Below, one piece after another: positions 1-9,528 of a stretch of 25,503 bases of DNA. Both the position numbers and the translations under genes were made by a program. The notes under the pieces are model-generated. The model saw only the letters and a program-made list of their open reading frames with translations, ran no database searches and was not told where the DNA came from. Location of the stretch: the NCBI GenBank assembly GCA_046726015.1, contig JBKOZS010000299.1, positions 1 through 25,503 on the forward strand, given 5' to 3'. Origin of the DNA: QHWT01 sp046726015. Lineage in GTDB: Bacteria; Acidobacteriota; Vicinamibacteria; Vicinamibacterales; 2-12-FULL-66-21. Numbering within the stretch: position 1 is the stretch's first letter; every line of letters starts with the position of its first letter.

Positions 1-98
1 ATGCTGTAGCGATCGCGCAACTGCTTACACAGGCTGTCGAGCAGCGCCGTCTTCCCCGATCCGACTGGTCCGCCGACCCCGATTTTCACGCGTGCCAT
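1..98 (-). CDS. ureG: Urease accessory GTPase UreG, N-terminal fragment (cut by window edge)
   Basis: Only the first 32 codons are visible, read leftward from the ATG at 98-96. They give MARVKIGVGGPVGSGKTALL followed by a Leu/Arg-rich helix. The P-loop GGPVGSGKT (residues 9-17) with this exact N-terminus is typical of UreG, the SIMIBI-class GTPase that works with UreE, UreF and UreD to insert nickel into urease. Its place downstream of ureF on the same strand supports this. It is separated from ureF by a 317-bp repeat region, unlike the tightly packed junctions upstream, and I see no strong Shine-Dalgarno before the ATG. The rest of the gene, and any ureD, lies outside the window. Confidence 0.9.
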   Translation of the reverse strand, partial: MARVKIGVGGPVGSGKTALLDSLCKQLRDRYS

Positions 99-117
99 AT
101 CATCAGCTTCGCTTTAC

Positions 118-418
118 CCATTGGCGATTGCAGACTGCAGATTGACGATTCACGGATTGCCGAATGCCGATTGACGATTTGGATTGTTGATTGACGATTG
201 GCATTGAGGATTGTCGAGTGCGAATCGCACTGCCGATTGTTGATTGAAGATTGAATGTCGATTGACCATGAGCCGCCGATTACAGCTCCGTGAAATCGTG
301 ACGGTCGATTGTGCCAATCTCCATTCGTTAATGAATTCGCCAATCATCAATCCGCCAATCTTAAATCCTCAATCGGCAATGTTAATCGGCAATCTGCAGT
401 CGCCAATCTTCAATGTCA
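118..418. repeat. GATTG-word inverted repeat filling the ureF-ureG gap
   Basis: The interval 99-415 holds no convincing gene. The left half (about 118-287) is built from degenerate tandem words of the type GATTGACGATTG, spaced roughly 7-12 nt. The right half (about 308-418) is built from the complementary CAATC words. The outer ends also match as inverted copies: a TGGCGATTGCAG/CTGCAGATTG block near 122-145 and its complement near 390-412. The stretch is visibly more AT-rich than its flanks. It lies inside what should be one ure operon, so it could form a long imperfect RNA hairpin in the message. The short ORFs across it are repeat artefacts. Confidence 0.8.
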
Positions 419-1081
419 GGACTGGAACAAGCGCGTGCGCAGAAACCCCTGCTGATGAGCGCGAATGTCGAGCGCCGGCGTGCAGCTGAATAAATAGTCC
501 TCCGGATTGCGTCGCACGCGCGCGACGGCGGCGACGAGCGATTCGTGCATGTCGACGAGCAGCGCCTGTGCCTGCGCGGGGCTGATGGGCATGCACCGTG
601 TCGCGGCCGCCAGCGTGCCGGCGGCCAGGCTTTGCGCAAACGCCAGCAGCAGTGCTGTCAGCTCGACGTCCAGCCTTCGCCCGATGGCGCCCACGACGAC
701 CGCATGATGCGTGGGTTCGATGTCGAGTCCGCGCACCGCATCAGGATAGAGCCGGCGCACGAGGGTCAGCGTGCGCTGGCCAAGACGCAGACTCGTGTCC
801 CGCGTGGCCGGAATCACCTTGAACGCGTGCACGCGCGCCGCCAGATCGTTCAGGGCGCGAAGTGGTGCCGGAGCTTCCGTCGCCTGCCACGCGAGGCAGG
901 CGGCGGCAAGCTCGCTGCGTCCCCAGCCGAGCTCGATCTGGCCTTCGAGCACTTCGTGAAGCTGCGGCAGTTCCGCCCCTTCGGACGCGAAGGTCTCGAG
1001 GCCGCCCGAGTGGGCGAACGCGCCAACCGGAAACTGCGAATCGAACAGTTGCAGCAGACGCAGCAGCGCCAGGCCGTCCAT
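416..1081 (-). CDS. ureF: Urease accessory protein UreF
   Basis: This 221-residue protein has the UreF hallmarks: an N-terminal LLQLFDSQFPVGAFAHSGGLE block (residues about 8-28) and a C-terminal RLFQS tail. UreF is an all-helical scaffold that bridges UreD-bound urease apoprotein and the UreG GTPase during nickel-centre assembly. The reading frame continues 16 codons further upstream. I prefer the ATG at 1081-1079 because it overlaps the ureE stop as ATGA, the usual translational coupling, and matches the family start. The length is normal for UreF. It follows ureE and precedes the repeat-filled gap before ureG. Confidence 0.93.
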   Translation of the reverse strand: MDGLALLRLLQLFDSQFPVGAFAHSGGLETFASEGAELPQLHEVLEGQIELGWGRSELAAACLAWQATEAPAPLRALNDLAARVHAFKVIPATRDTSLRLGQRTLTLVRRLYPDAVRGLDIEPTHHAVVVGAIGRRLDVELTALLLAFAQSLAAGTLAAATRCMPISPAQAQALLVDMHESLVAAVARVRRNPEDYLFSCTPALDIRAHQQGFLRTRLFQS

Positions 1082-1539
1082 CAGTGCGAGTGCTCCCCGG
1101 GCGCGCGTCCCTGGAACGGACGTTGGCATCGCTCGAATGGCACTCCGGCACGTCCAAGGCGGTCGGCAAGCGCATCGTCAGCAAGCGCGATGACGTCGCC
1201 GCCGTAGAGTTCGATGTCGCGATGCAGGTTGCCTATGAGATGACCGATCCGCGCGGCCTCTTCGACACTCCGGGGGCGCACGACGAGCACGTCTTCCGGC
1301 GCGGCGGTCACGACGTACTCCTTTTCATCGCAGCGATAAAGCACCTGCCCCGGATACAACACGGTTCCCGTGACCAGTTCGAGCGCCAGCTTCGTCCCGT
1401 CTGTCGCCTCGACAACGCGGCGGACGCGCCGCCGATCGTACGCGGTCATCGGGATCTCGACGATGTCAGCTTCGTTCGCGTGTGGATGATGATCCTCGGG
1501 TAGCGCCCGAATCGGAACGACGGCGTCTGGTACCTGCAT
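1081..1539 (-). CDS. ureE: Urease accessory nickel chaperone UreE
   Basis: This 152-residue protein lies between ureC and ureF. It has the two-domain UreE pattern: an N-terminal peptide-binding domain ending near residue 80 (VTGTVLYPGQVLYRCDE) and a C-terminal metallochaperone domain with the IGHLIGNLHRDIELYGGDV block (about residues 98-116) containing the conserved metal-binding His of the dimer interface. UreE delivers nickel to the UreDFG complex. Unlike the Klebsiella protein there is no long poly-His tail, only EHSH at the end, so stored nickel would be limited. The start ATG lies 2 bp after the ureC stop. The stop overlaps the ureF start. Confidence 0.92.
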   Translation of the reverse strand: MQVPDAVVPIRALPEDHHPHANEADIVEIPMTAYDRRRVRRVVEATDGTKLALELVTGTVLYPGQVLYRCDEKEYVVTAAPEDVLVVRPRSVEEAARIGHLIGNLHRDIELYGGDVIALADDALADRLGRAGVPFERCQRPFQGRAPGEHSH

Positions 1540-1541
1540 GG

Positions 1542-3248
1542 TCAGAAGAGGAAATATCGTTGCGCCAGTGGCAGCATCGCGGCGGGTCGCAGGCTGATCT
1601 TCTCGCCGTCGACGCTGACGGTGTAACGCTCAGGGTCGATGTCTATCCGCGGCAACGCGTCATTGAGGATCATGTCGGCTTTCCCGAGCGTCCGTGTGCC
1701 GCGGGCCGGAAGTAATTGTCGGTCGACGCGCGTCGGCAATCGTCCCTCGTCGATCGAGGCCTGCGACACGAACGTCGAGGAAATCGCGCCGATGGCGCGG
1801 CCATGAGCCCCAAACATCGGACGATATCGTACCGGCTCCGGCGTCGGAATCGAGGCGTTCGGATCGCCCATGAGCGCGGCGGCAATGAACCCGCCCTTGA
1901 TGATGAGGTCGGGCTTGACGCCAAAGAACGCGGGGGACCACAACACCAGGTCGGCGCATTTGCCGACCTCGATCGACCCGACGTAGTCGCTGACTCCATG
2001 CGCGCGCGCCGGATTGATCGTGTACTTGGCGATATACCGCTTAATCCTGAAATTGTCGTGCTCGGGCGAATCTCCCGCAAGCGTGCCGCGCGAGACCTTC
2101 ATCGCGTGGGCGGTCTGCCACGTCCGCATGATCACCTCGCCAACGCGTCCCATCGCCTGCGAGTCCGATGACATCATACTGATCGCCCCGAGATCGTGCA
2201 GCACGTCCTCGGCCGCCATGGTCTCCGGCCGGATACGCGACTCCGCGAACGCCACGTCTTCCGGCACCTGGGAGTTCAGGTGATGGCAGACGATCAGCAT
2301 GTCCAGGTGCTCGTCCAGCGTATTCACCGTGAACGGCATCGTCGGATTGGTGCTCGACGGCAGCACGTTGGGCTGAGAGCAGACCTTCAGGATATCGGGT
2401 GCGTGCCCGCCCCCGGCGCCTTCGCTGTGATACGTATGAATCGTGCGCCCCCGAATCGCCGCGATCGTGTCCTCGACGAATCCGGACTCGTTCAGCGTGT
2501 CGGTGTGGATCGCGATCTGGACGTCGTAGGCATCCGCCACGTTGAGCGCCGTATCGATCGTGGCTGGCGTCGTGCCCCAATCCTCGTGCAACTTGAGGCC
2601 AATGGCGCCGGCATGCACCTGCTCGATGAGCGGTTCCTCGCGCGAGGCGTTGCCCTTACCAAGGAAGCCGAAGTTGAGCGGGAGATCCTGCGTCGCTTCA
2701 ATCATCCGGTGGATGTGCCACGCGCCGGGTGTGCACGTTGTCGCGCGAGTGCCTTCCGCGGGCCCCGTGCCGCCGCCGATCATGGTCGTGACGCCGCTGT
2801 AGAGCGCTTCCCACGCCTGTTGCGGGCTGATGAAGTGGATGTGCGAGTCGATGCCGCCGGCCGTGAGGATCCGATGTTCGCCCGCGATGATCTCCGTTGA
2901 CGGCCCGATCTCGAGCCCGGAGGTGACGCCGTCCTGGATCCCCGGGTTCCCCGCCTTACCGATCGCGCAGATCCGTCCGTCGCGGATGCCGACGTCGGCC
3001 TTCACCACACCCCAGTGGTCGAGCACGATGACGTTGGTGATGACGAGATCGGGTGCGCCTTGCGCGCGCGAGACCTGCGATTGCCCCTGGCCGTCACGGA
3101 CGACCTTGCCGCCGCCGAACGGCACTTCGTCGCCATACTTCGCGAAGTCCTGCTCGATCTGGAGCAGAAGACCGGTGTCGGCGAGGCGCACGCGATCACC
3201 AGTGGTTGGACCATACAGACTCGCGTAGGCGTTGCGCTGGATCTTCAT
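1542..3248 (-). CDS. ureC: Urease alpha subunit UreC (catalytic)
   Basis: At 568 residues this is a full-length catalytic subunit, which hydrolyses urea to ammonia and carbamate at a dinuclear nickel centre. All ligands are visible: H136 and H138 (IDSHIHF), the carbamylated lysine K219 (GLKLHEDWG), H248 (IHTDTLNESG), H274 (YHSEGAGGGHAPD) and D362. The mobile-flap cysteine and histidine are C321 and H323 (VCHHLNS). Numbering is offset by two from the Klebsiella enzyme. The start ATG overlaps the ureB stop as ATGA. Nothing suggests loss of activity. Confidence 0.98.
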   Translation of the reverse strand: MKIQRNAYASLYGPTTGDRVRLADTGLLLQIEQDFAKYGDEVPFGGGKVVRDGQGQSQVSRAQGAPDLVITNVIVLDHWGVVKADVGIRDGRICAIGKAGNPGIQDGVTSGLEIGPSTEIIAGEHRILTAGGIDSHIHFISPQQAWEALYSGVTTMIGGGTGPAEGTRATTCTPGAWHIHRMIEATQDLPLNFGFLGKGNASREEPLIEQVHAGAIGLKLHEDWGTTPATIDTALNVADAYDVQIAIHTDTLNESGFVEDTIAAIRGRTIHTYHSEGAGGGHAPDILKVCSQPNVLPSSTNPTMPFTVNTLDEHLDMLIVCHHLNSQVPEDVAFAESRIRPETMAAEDVLHDLGAISMMSSDSQAMGRVGEVIMRTWQTAHAMKVSRGTLAGDSPEHDNFRIKRYIAKYTINPARAHGVSDYVGSIEVGKCADLVLWSPAFFGVKPDLIIKGGFIAAALMGDPNASIPTPEPVRYRPMFGAHGRAIGAISSTFVSQASIDEGRLPTRVDRQLLPARGTRTLGKADMILNDALPRIDIDPERYTVSVDGEKISLRPAAMLPLAQRYFLF

Positions 3249-3610
3249 GAGTGGTCCAGGAACTTCCGGGTGCGCATCTCCTGGAGCGCCTTCTCCCGTC
3301 GCTTGTCGAGCGGGCCGTTGACCAGGCCGCTCATGCCGAACGCCGTGCGTGTACCGGTGAACGGCACGAGCGTGACGTCGCGGCCTTCACCCGGCTCGAA
3401 CCGCAGTGAGGTGCCGGCGGGAATGTCGAGGCGATGGCCGTACGCCGCCGCGCGCGGAAAGCGCAGCGCGCGATTGACTTCGAAGAAGTGTGTGTGGGAG
3501 CCAACCTGGATCGGGCGATCGCCGGTATTCTCGACGTGCACGCGAACGGACACGCGCCCTTCGTTCAACTCAATCGGTTCGTCGCGCAGAAAGTATTCAC
3601 CGGGAATCAC
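3245..3610 (-). CDS. ureB: Urease beta subunit UreB
   Basis: This 121-residue protein begins MIPGEYFL and carries the typical UreB core VENTGDRPIQVGSHTHFFE (about residues 28-46) and RLDIPAGTSLRFEPGE. UreB is the small beta-fold subunit of the (UreABC)3 urease. The start is GTG at 3610-3608, six bases after the ureA stop, with a GGTGA element about 8 nt upstream. The stop overlaps ureC by four bases. UreA and UreB are separate genes here, as in most bacteria, not fused as in Helicobacter. Confidence 0.96.
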   Translation of the reverse strand: MIPGEYFLRDEPIELNEGRVSVRVHVENTGDRPIQVGSHTHFFEVNRALRFPRAAAYGHRLDIPAGTSLRFEPGEGRDVTLVPFTGTRTAFGMSGLVNGPLDKRREKALQEMRTRKFLDHS

Positions 3611-3616
3611 AGCGCG

Positions 3617-3919
3617 TCACCGGATCGGATCGTGCACGGTCACCAGCTTCGTACCGTCTGGAAACGTGCCCTCGACCTGGATCTCGGGAATCATCTCGGG
3701 GACTCCCTCCATGACTTCGTTGCGCGTGAGGATTCCGGCACCGAGCGTCATCAGGTCCGCGACGCTTCGTCCATCGCGGATGCCTTCGAGCACTTCGGCG
3801 GTGATGAGCGCGACGGCTTCGGGGTGATTCAGCTTGAGGCCGCGGGCGCGCCGCCGGCGGGCGACTTCCGCCGCGGTGAACACGAGCAGCTTATCGATCT
3901 CCCGCTCGGTGAGACGCAT
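3617..3919 (-). CDS. ureA: Urease gamma subunit UreA
   Basis: This 100-residue protein matches UreA throughout: MRLTEREIDKLLVFTAAEVA at the start, LNHPEAVALITAEVLEGIRDG in the middle and the GVPEMIPEIQVEGTFPDGTKLVTVHDPI C-terminus. UreA is the smallest structural subunit. The ATG at 3919-3917 lies 12 bp after the stop of the upstream lysR-type gene. There is therefore no room for a conventional separate promoter except inside that gene, and urease may be co-transcribed with lysR and the ilv genes. Confidence 0.96.
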   Translation of the reverse strand: MRLTEREIDKLLVFTAAEVARRRRARGLKLNHPEAVALITAEVLEGIRDGRSVADLMTLGAGILTRNEVMEGVPEMIPEIQVEGTFPDGTKLVTVHDPIR

Positions 3920-3931
3920 AACAGCCGCATA

Positions 3932-4900
3932 TTATCCGCTTTTCCTGCGGCGGCGCGCCGCGATTGCGGGTTCGGCGTCGAGAGTCGGGCGGCTATCGGC
4001 GGAAAGCTGCAGCTGCGGGGCGATGCGTGTCAGGAGCGCCATCATTTCCTGCACGACGCGTGGTACGCGTTCGCCCGTCCGATACACCCACCCAGTCTCG
4101 CGCACCAGCTGTTGTCCGCGGATGCGCGCAACCGACAAGGTGCCATTTCGCGTCTCGTGGGCGACCGACTGGAACGGCACGATGCTGATGCCGAGGCCGC
4201 ACGCCACCATCGCCTTCATGATCTCGACGTTCTCGGTCTCGGTGACGACCTTTGGCGTGATCTGCTCGCGCAGGAAAAATTCGTCAATCGCGCGGCGCGT
4301 GTTGGATCCAGCTTCGAAAATGATGAAGGGCTCGCCGACGAGGGCGGCGGGATCGAGCGGGTGCTTGACCCGCTCGAGCGCATGACCGGGCGGCATCACC
4401 AGCAACAGTTCCTCGCGCAGCACCGGCACCGTCGTCAGGCCAGGTTCGTTGACCGGGAGCGTCAGCAGCGCGAGATCGGCGCGCCCGGAGCGCAGCCGAC
4501 GGAGCAGTCGCGGCATGCCACCAGTCGCAATCCTGATCTCGACGTCGGGATGAAGGCGGCGGAACTCTTTCAGGAGCCGCGGAAACAGATACAAGCAGAC
4601 GGTCATGCCGCCGACCATGTTGAGCGCGCCGCTCAGGTTCTTCTGGCGGTCCATGATCGTCGCGCAGGTCTCGCGCATGTCCGCGAACATGCGGTGACCG
4701 AGTTGCAGCAGCGCCTCGCCCGCCGGGGTAATCTGGACCTGGCGTCCGAAGCGGATGAACAGCGGCTCGTTCAGCTCCTCTTCGAGGAGCAGGATCTGCC
4801 TGCTGATCGCCGATTGGGACACGTGAAGGCGTGCACCCGCCCGTGTGAACGAGCCGGTGTCGGCGATCGCCCGGATGATTTCGAGCTGTCTGAGATCCAC
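3932..4900 (-). CDS. LysR-family transcriptional regulator between ilvE and urease genes
   Basis: This is a 322-residue LysR-type regulator. The winged helix-turn-helix covers about residues 1-60 (LRQLEIIRAIADTGSFTRAG, then HVSQSAISRQI), followed by a periplasmic-binding-like effector domain (about 90-295). I chose the GTG at 4900-4898: the family starts exactly here, with a GAGGA element four bases upstream, while the 63 extra in-frame codons upstream overlap ilvE and look unrelated. It sits 7 bp after ilvE and 12 bp before ureA on the same strand, which is unusual because LysR genes are often divergent from their targets. The C-terminus is Arg/Lys-rich (AARRRRKSG). Effector and targets are unknown. 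Nitrogen or branched-chain amino-acid control is a guess from context. Confidence 0.88.
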   Translation of the reverse strand: MDLRQLEIIRAIADTGSFTRAGARLHVSQSAISRQILLLEEELNEPLFIRFGRQVQITPAGEALLQLGHRMFADMRETCATIMDRQKNLSGALNMVGGMTVCLYLFPRLLKEFRRLHPDVEIRIATGGMPRLLRRLRSGRADLALLTLPVNEPGLTTVPVLREELLLVMPPGHALERVKHPLDPAALVGEPFIIFEAGSNTRRAIDEFFLREQITPKVVTETENVEIMKAMVACGLGISIVPFQSVAHETRNGTLSVARIRGQQLVRETGWVYRTGERVPRVVQEMMALLTRIAPQLQLSADSRPTLDAEPAIAARRRRKSG

Positions 4901-4907
4901 GGCGTCC

Positions 4908-5861
4908 TCACGCGCGCAGGATTTTCGTATCGGCCTCGTCGTCGAGGGGCAGCACCGGGTCGAGCCATTCCGCCGAGCGGCGACTGTTCTCGCCGCGGAC
5001 GGTTTGTCGGAAGGCCTGCTGCACCGTGCGGGTGATCGAACCAACGGACCCCGAACCAATCGTCCGGAAGTCCACCTCCCGCACGCCAATCACTTCTGCC
5101 GCGGTTCCGGAGAGAAACACTTCGTCGGCGTCGTAGAGCTGATCGCGCACCAGCCGTTCTTCCACGACGGTAAGTCCCGCATCGCGCGCGAGCGTGATGA
5201 CGGAGTCGCGCGTAATGCCTTCGAGGATGCCGGCGACCGGCGGCGTGATGATCCGGCCGCGGGTCACGACGAACAGGTTTTCGCCCGTGCACTCCGCGAC
5301 GTAGCCGTCCGGATCGAGCAGCACCGCGTCGTCGAAGCCAAGACGTACGGACTCGGTCTTCGCGAGAAACGAGTTGGCGTAATTGCCAGCCACCTTCGCA
5401 CGCGTCGCCATGATGTTGGGGTGATGACGCGTGTAGGACGACGTGTTGACGCGGATCCCCGTATCAAGGGCGCCCTCGCCGTGGAATTCCTTCCACGGCC
5501 ACACCGCGATCCCAAAGTGCGGCCGTCCCGTGTCGATGTTGAGATTCATGCCTCCTTCCGCGAGGTAGATCAGCGGACGGATGTAGCATGCACGGAGACG
5601 GTTGGCACTGATGGTCTCGTGGATGGCGGCGCTGATTGCCGCCTCGTCGTATGGAAGCTCGCGGAACCCCAGCATCTTTGCGGACGCGAAGAGCCGCGCC
5701 ACGTGCTCCCGGAGTCGGAACACCGCGGGACCGTCGGCGGTGTCGTAGCAGCGGATGCCCTCGAACACACCCATGCCGTAGTGGAGGCCGGCCGTCAGAA
5801 ACGGCACGACCGCTTCCGACTCCGGCACCAGCCGTCCGTTCATCCAAGTCAATCCGGACAT
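4908..5861 (-). CDS. ilvE: Branched-chain amino-acid aminotransferase
   Basis: This fold-type IV PLP transaminase catalyses the last step of Ile, Val and Leu synthesis. Visible signatures are LHYGMGVFEGIRCY near the N-terminus, RPLIYLAEGG, the PLP lysine in ATRAKVAGNYANS (residue 156 from the chosen start) and the ECTGENLFVV block. The frame can also start at a TTG six codons upstream. I prefer the ATG at 5861-5859 (MSGLTWMNGRLVPE), which has GGAG 12 nt upstream and matches the family N-terminus, giving 317 residues. It follows ilvC across a repeat-filled gap of about 160 bp. A D-amino-acid transaminase or aminodeoxychorismate lyase is less likely given the ilv context. Confidence 0.93.
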   Translation of the reverse strand: MSGLTWMNGRLVPESEAVVPFLTAGLHYGMGVFEGIRCYDTADGPAVFRLREHVARLFASAKMLGFRELPYDEAAISAAIHETISANRLRACYIRPLIYLAEGGMNLNIDTGRPHFGIAVWPWKEFHGEGALDTGIRVNTSSYTRHHPNIMATRAKVAGNYANSFLAKTESVRLGFDDAVLLDPDGYVAECTGENLFVVTRGRIITPPVAGILEGITRDSVITLARDAGLTVVEERLVRDQLYDADEVFLSGTAAEVIGVREVDFRTIGSGSVGSITRTVQQAFRQTVRGENSRRSAEWLDPVLPLDDEADTKILRA

Positions 5862-5883
5862 GTTAACGACGTGCTCCAACAGC

Positions 5884-6023
5884 GCGGGTGCGCAGGGTGC
5901 GCAGGGTGCGTAAGGTGCTCAAGGTGCGTTAGGTGCTAAGGTGCGTGGAATGCAAGATGCGAGACTGCTGAAGGTGTCTTCTGCACCTCGAAGCACCCAG
6001 CGCACCCAGCGCACCCCGCACCC
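5884..6023. repeat. GGTGCG-word inverted repeat in the ilvC-ilvE gap
   Basis: The left arm (about 5884-5950) is a run of about eight 8-9-nt words of the type GGGTGCGCA, drifting to GGTGCGTAA, GGTGCTCAA and GGTGCTAAG. The right arm (about 5982-6023) consists of the complementary words GCACCCA and GCGCACCCA. A loop of about 30 nt separates them. The element occupies nearly the whole space between two genes of one operon and would form a hairpin in the ilv message. No gene is present. Confidence 0.85.
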
Positions 6024-6025
6024 GA

Positions 6026-7048
6026 CTACGCTACCCCCGCCGGTTCCGGCGCGGTCTTCGGCTTCAGGAACGGCATCATCGCGCGCAGTTTCGCGCCGAC
6101 CTGCTCGATCTGTTGCTGGCGTTCCTGCGCGCGTGTTTCGTTGAACCACGGACGACCCTTCTTGTCCTCGTCGATCCAACGCTTCGCATAGGTGCCGTCC
6201 TGGATTTCCGCGAGCATCTTGCGCATCTCCTGGCGCGTCTGCTCGGTGATGAGCCGAGGGCCGCCGGTGTAGTCGCCGTGCTCCGCCGTATCGCTGACGG
6301 AGTAGCGCATGTAGTTCAGGCCGCCCTGATACATCAGGTCGACGATCAGCTTCAGTTCGTGAAGGCACTCGAAGTAGGCGACTTCGGGCTGATAACCAGC
6401 CTCGACGAGCGTTTCGAATCCCGCCTTGACGAGCGCACTGACGCCGCCGCAGAGGACGGCCTGCTCGCCGAACAGGTCGGTCTCGGTCTCCTCCGCGAAC
6501 GTCGTCTCGATGACGCCCGCACGCGTGACGCCGATGCCCTTCGCGTACGACAACGCGAAGTCGCGCGCCTTGCCGCTCGCGTCCTGGTGGACGGCAACCA
6601 GTGCCGGCGTGCCCGCGCCCTCCTGATACAACTCGCGCACGCGATGTCCGGGGGACTTCGGCGCGATCATCGATACGTCGATGTCCTTGGGCAGATCGAG
6701 CGTGCCGAAGCGGACATTGAAGCCGTGCGCGAACATCAACGTCTTCCCCTTCGCGAGGTTTGGCTTGATGGCGTCGCGGTAGAGCGCCGCCTGCACCGTG
6801 TCCGGCACGAGCACCATGATCGTGTCCGCCCACGCAGCCGCGGCGGCGGGCTCGAGCACGGTGAGCCCGTCTGCCTGCGCCTTGACGCGCGATCGGCTCG
6901 ATGCGGGCAGCCCGACCCGGACGTCGACGCCGCTGTCGCGCAGGTTCAGCGCATGCGCATGGCCCTGCGATCCATATCCGAGGACCGCCACCTTGCGGCC
7001 TTTAATCAGCGCCAGGTCGGCATCCGCGTCGTAGTACACCTTCGGCAT
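6026..7048 (-). CDS. ilvC: Ketol-acid reductoisomerase (class I, short form)
   Basis: This NADPH- and Mg-dependent enzyme converts acetolactate or acetohydroxybutyrate to the dihydroxy acids of Val/Leu and Ile synthesis. The N-terminal Rossmann motif GYGSQGHAHALNLRDSG is near residue 25. The catalytic knotted domain shows SPGHRVRELY, ETDLFGEQAVLCGG and the YFECLHELKLIVDLMYQGGL block with its acidic metal ligands. At 340 residues it is the short class I form. The frame begins at an ATG at 7060, but that ATG lies within the ribosome-binding site. The second ATG (7048-7046) has GGAGG five bases upstream and gives the family start MPKVYYDADADL. The gene follows ilvN by 14 bp. Confidence 0.97.
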   Translation of the reverse strand: MPKVYYDADADLALIKGRKVAVLGYGSQGHAHALNLRDSGVDVRVGLPASSRSRVKAQADGLTVLEPAAAAAWADTIMVLVPDTVQAALYRDAIKPNLAKGKTLMFAHGFNVRFGTLDLPKDIDVSMIAPKSPGHRVRELYQEGAGTPALVAVHQDASGKARDFALSYAKGIGVTRAGVIETTFAEETETDLFGEQAVLCGGVSALVKAGFETLVEAGYQPEVAYFECLHELKLIVDLMYQGGLNYMRYSVSDTAEHGDYTGGPRLITEQTRQEMRKMLAEIQDGTYAKRWIDEDKKGRPWFNETRAQERQQQIEQVGAKLRAMMPFLKPKTAPEPAGVA

Positions 7049-7062
7049 TACACCCTCCATCT

Positions 7063-7611
7063 TTACACGCTGTAAGAAACGCCTTCTTCGTGCTCGGTCG
7101 AGTAACGGGTCGCGCCCGTCTGCACGCCCGCGGCAGATCCGCGCGACATGGCGACGCGGCCGGTCCGCACCATTTCAAGAAGGCCATACGGCCGCAACAC
7201 CTCGATCAGGCCGTCGATCTTGGCTTCGGATCCCACCATCTCAACAACCAGCGATTCGGGGGCCACGTCGACCACGCGCGCGTGGAACACGTTCGCGAGC
7301 TGCATCACGTTCGCGCGGTTCTGATGATTGGCGCTCACCTTGATCAGGGCGAGATCGCGAATCACCGACGGACGACCCGTGATGTCTTCGACGCGGACGA
7401 CGTGAATCAGCTTGTAGAGGTGCGCCTTGACGCGCGCCGCGCCGCCATCGTCCGTCTCCATGACGACCGTCATCCGCGAGACGCCTGGCGTTTCGCTGTG
7501 GCCGACGCTGAGCGAGTCGATGTTGAATCCGCGACGCCGGAAGAGCGACGCGACGCGGTTCAAGACCCCGGGTCGATCTTCGACGTAGACGGTGAAGGTA
7601 TGAAGTTTCAC
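7063..7611 (-). CDS. ilvN: Acetolactate synthase small (regulatory) subunit
   Basis: This 182-residue protein starts with an ACT domain (MKLHTFTVYVEDRPGVLNRVASLF, residues 1-75) that in this family binds valine for feedback inhibition. A C-terminal dimerisation/activation domain follows (ALIKVSANHQNRANVMQLANVFHARVVDV). It activates and regulates the catalytic subunit encoded upstream. The start is GTG at 7611-7609 with AGGGAG six bases upstream. A repeat-filled gap of about 200 bp separates it from ilvB, which is odd for two subunits of one enzyme. The TAA stop is 14 bp before the ilvC start. Confidence 0.96.
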   Translation of the reverse strand: MKLHTFTVYVEDRPGVLNRVASLFRRRGFNIDSLSVGHSETPGVSRMTVVMETDDGGAARVKAHLYKLIHVVRVEDITGRPSVIRDLALIKVSANHQNRANVMQLANVFHARVVDVAPESLVVEMVGSEAKIDGLIEVLRPYGLLEMVRTGRVAMSRGSAAGVQTGATRYSTEHEEGVSYSV

Positions 7612-7661
7612 AATGCGCTCCCTGAGTTCATTTCAGCTGCGGTCACGGCTCACGGCTCAAT

Positions 7662-7783
7662 CACGAAGATCGCGAAGTCACGAAGTTCACGAAGTTCACG
7701 AAGAATGAACCTACGGTTAACGAAAAACCAAAACCGCCGTTCTCGCCTTTGTGGTCTTCGTGGCTTCGTGCCCTTCGTGGTTA
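7662..7783. repeat. CACGAAG-word inverted repeat in the ilvB-ilvN gap
   Basis: The left arm (7662-7703) repeats CACGAAGTT words of about 9 nt. The right arm (about 7747-7783) repeats the complement, CTTCGTGG. A loop of about 40 nt with a run of A-rich sequence separates them. The arms are imperfect but extensive enough for a strong hairpin in the ilv transcript between the large and small acetolactate synthase subunits. I see no gene in 7612-7818. Confidence 0.85.
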
Positions 7784-7818
7784 GTGCGTTGACCTCGACC
7801 AGCGGCTGACTTCGCTCC

Positions 7819-9527
<1,709 letters not shown>

Positions 9528-9528
<1 letters not shown>

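Noticed and set aside
86..350. Small ORFs of 66-85 codons in the ureF-ureG gap
   Set aside because: They are translations of the GATTG-word repeat in various frames, with low-complexity composition and no credible ribosome-binding site.
3434..5035. Long open frame on the plus strand (533 codons) opposite ureA, ureB and the lysR gene
   Set aside because: It is antisense to well-recognised genes. Its translation is Arg/Ala/Asp-rich without any recognisable domain, a common shadow in GC-rich DNA.
4845..5939. Plus-strand open frame of 364 codons opposite ilvE
   Set aside because: It is fully antisense to a clear aminotransferase and ends in repeat-derived Cys/Gly residues. No family signature is present.
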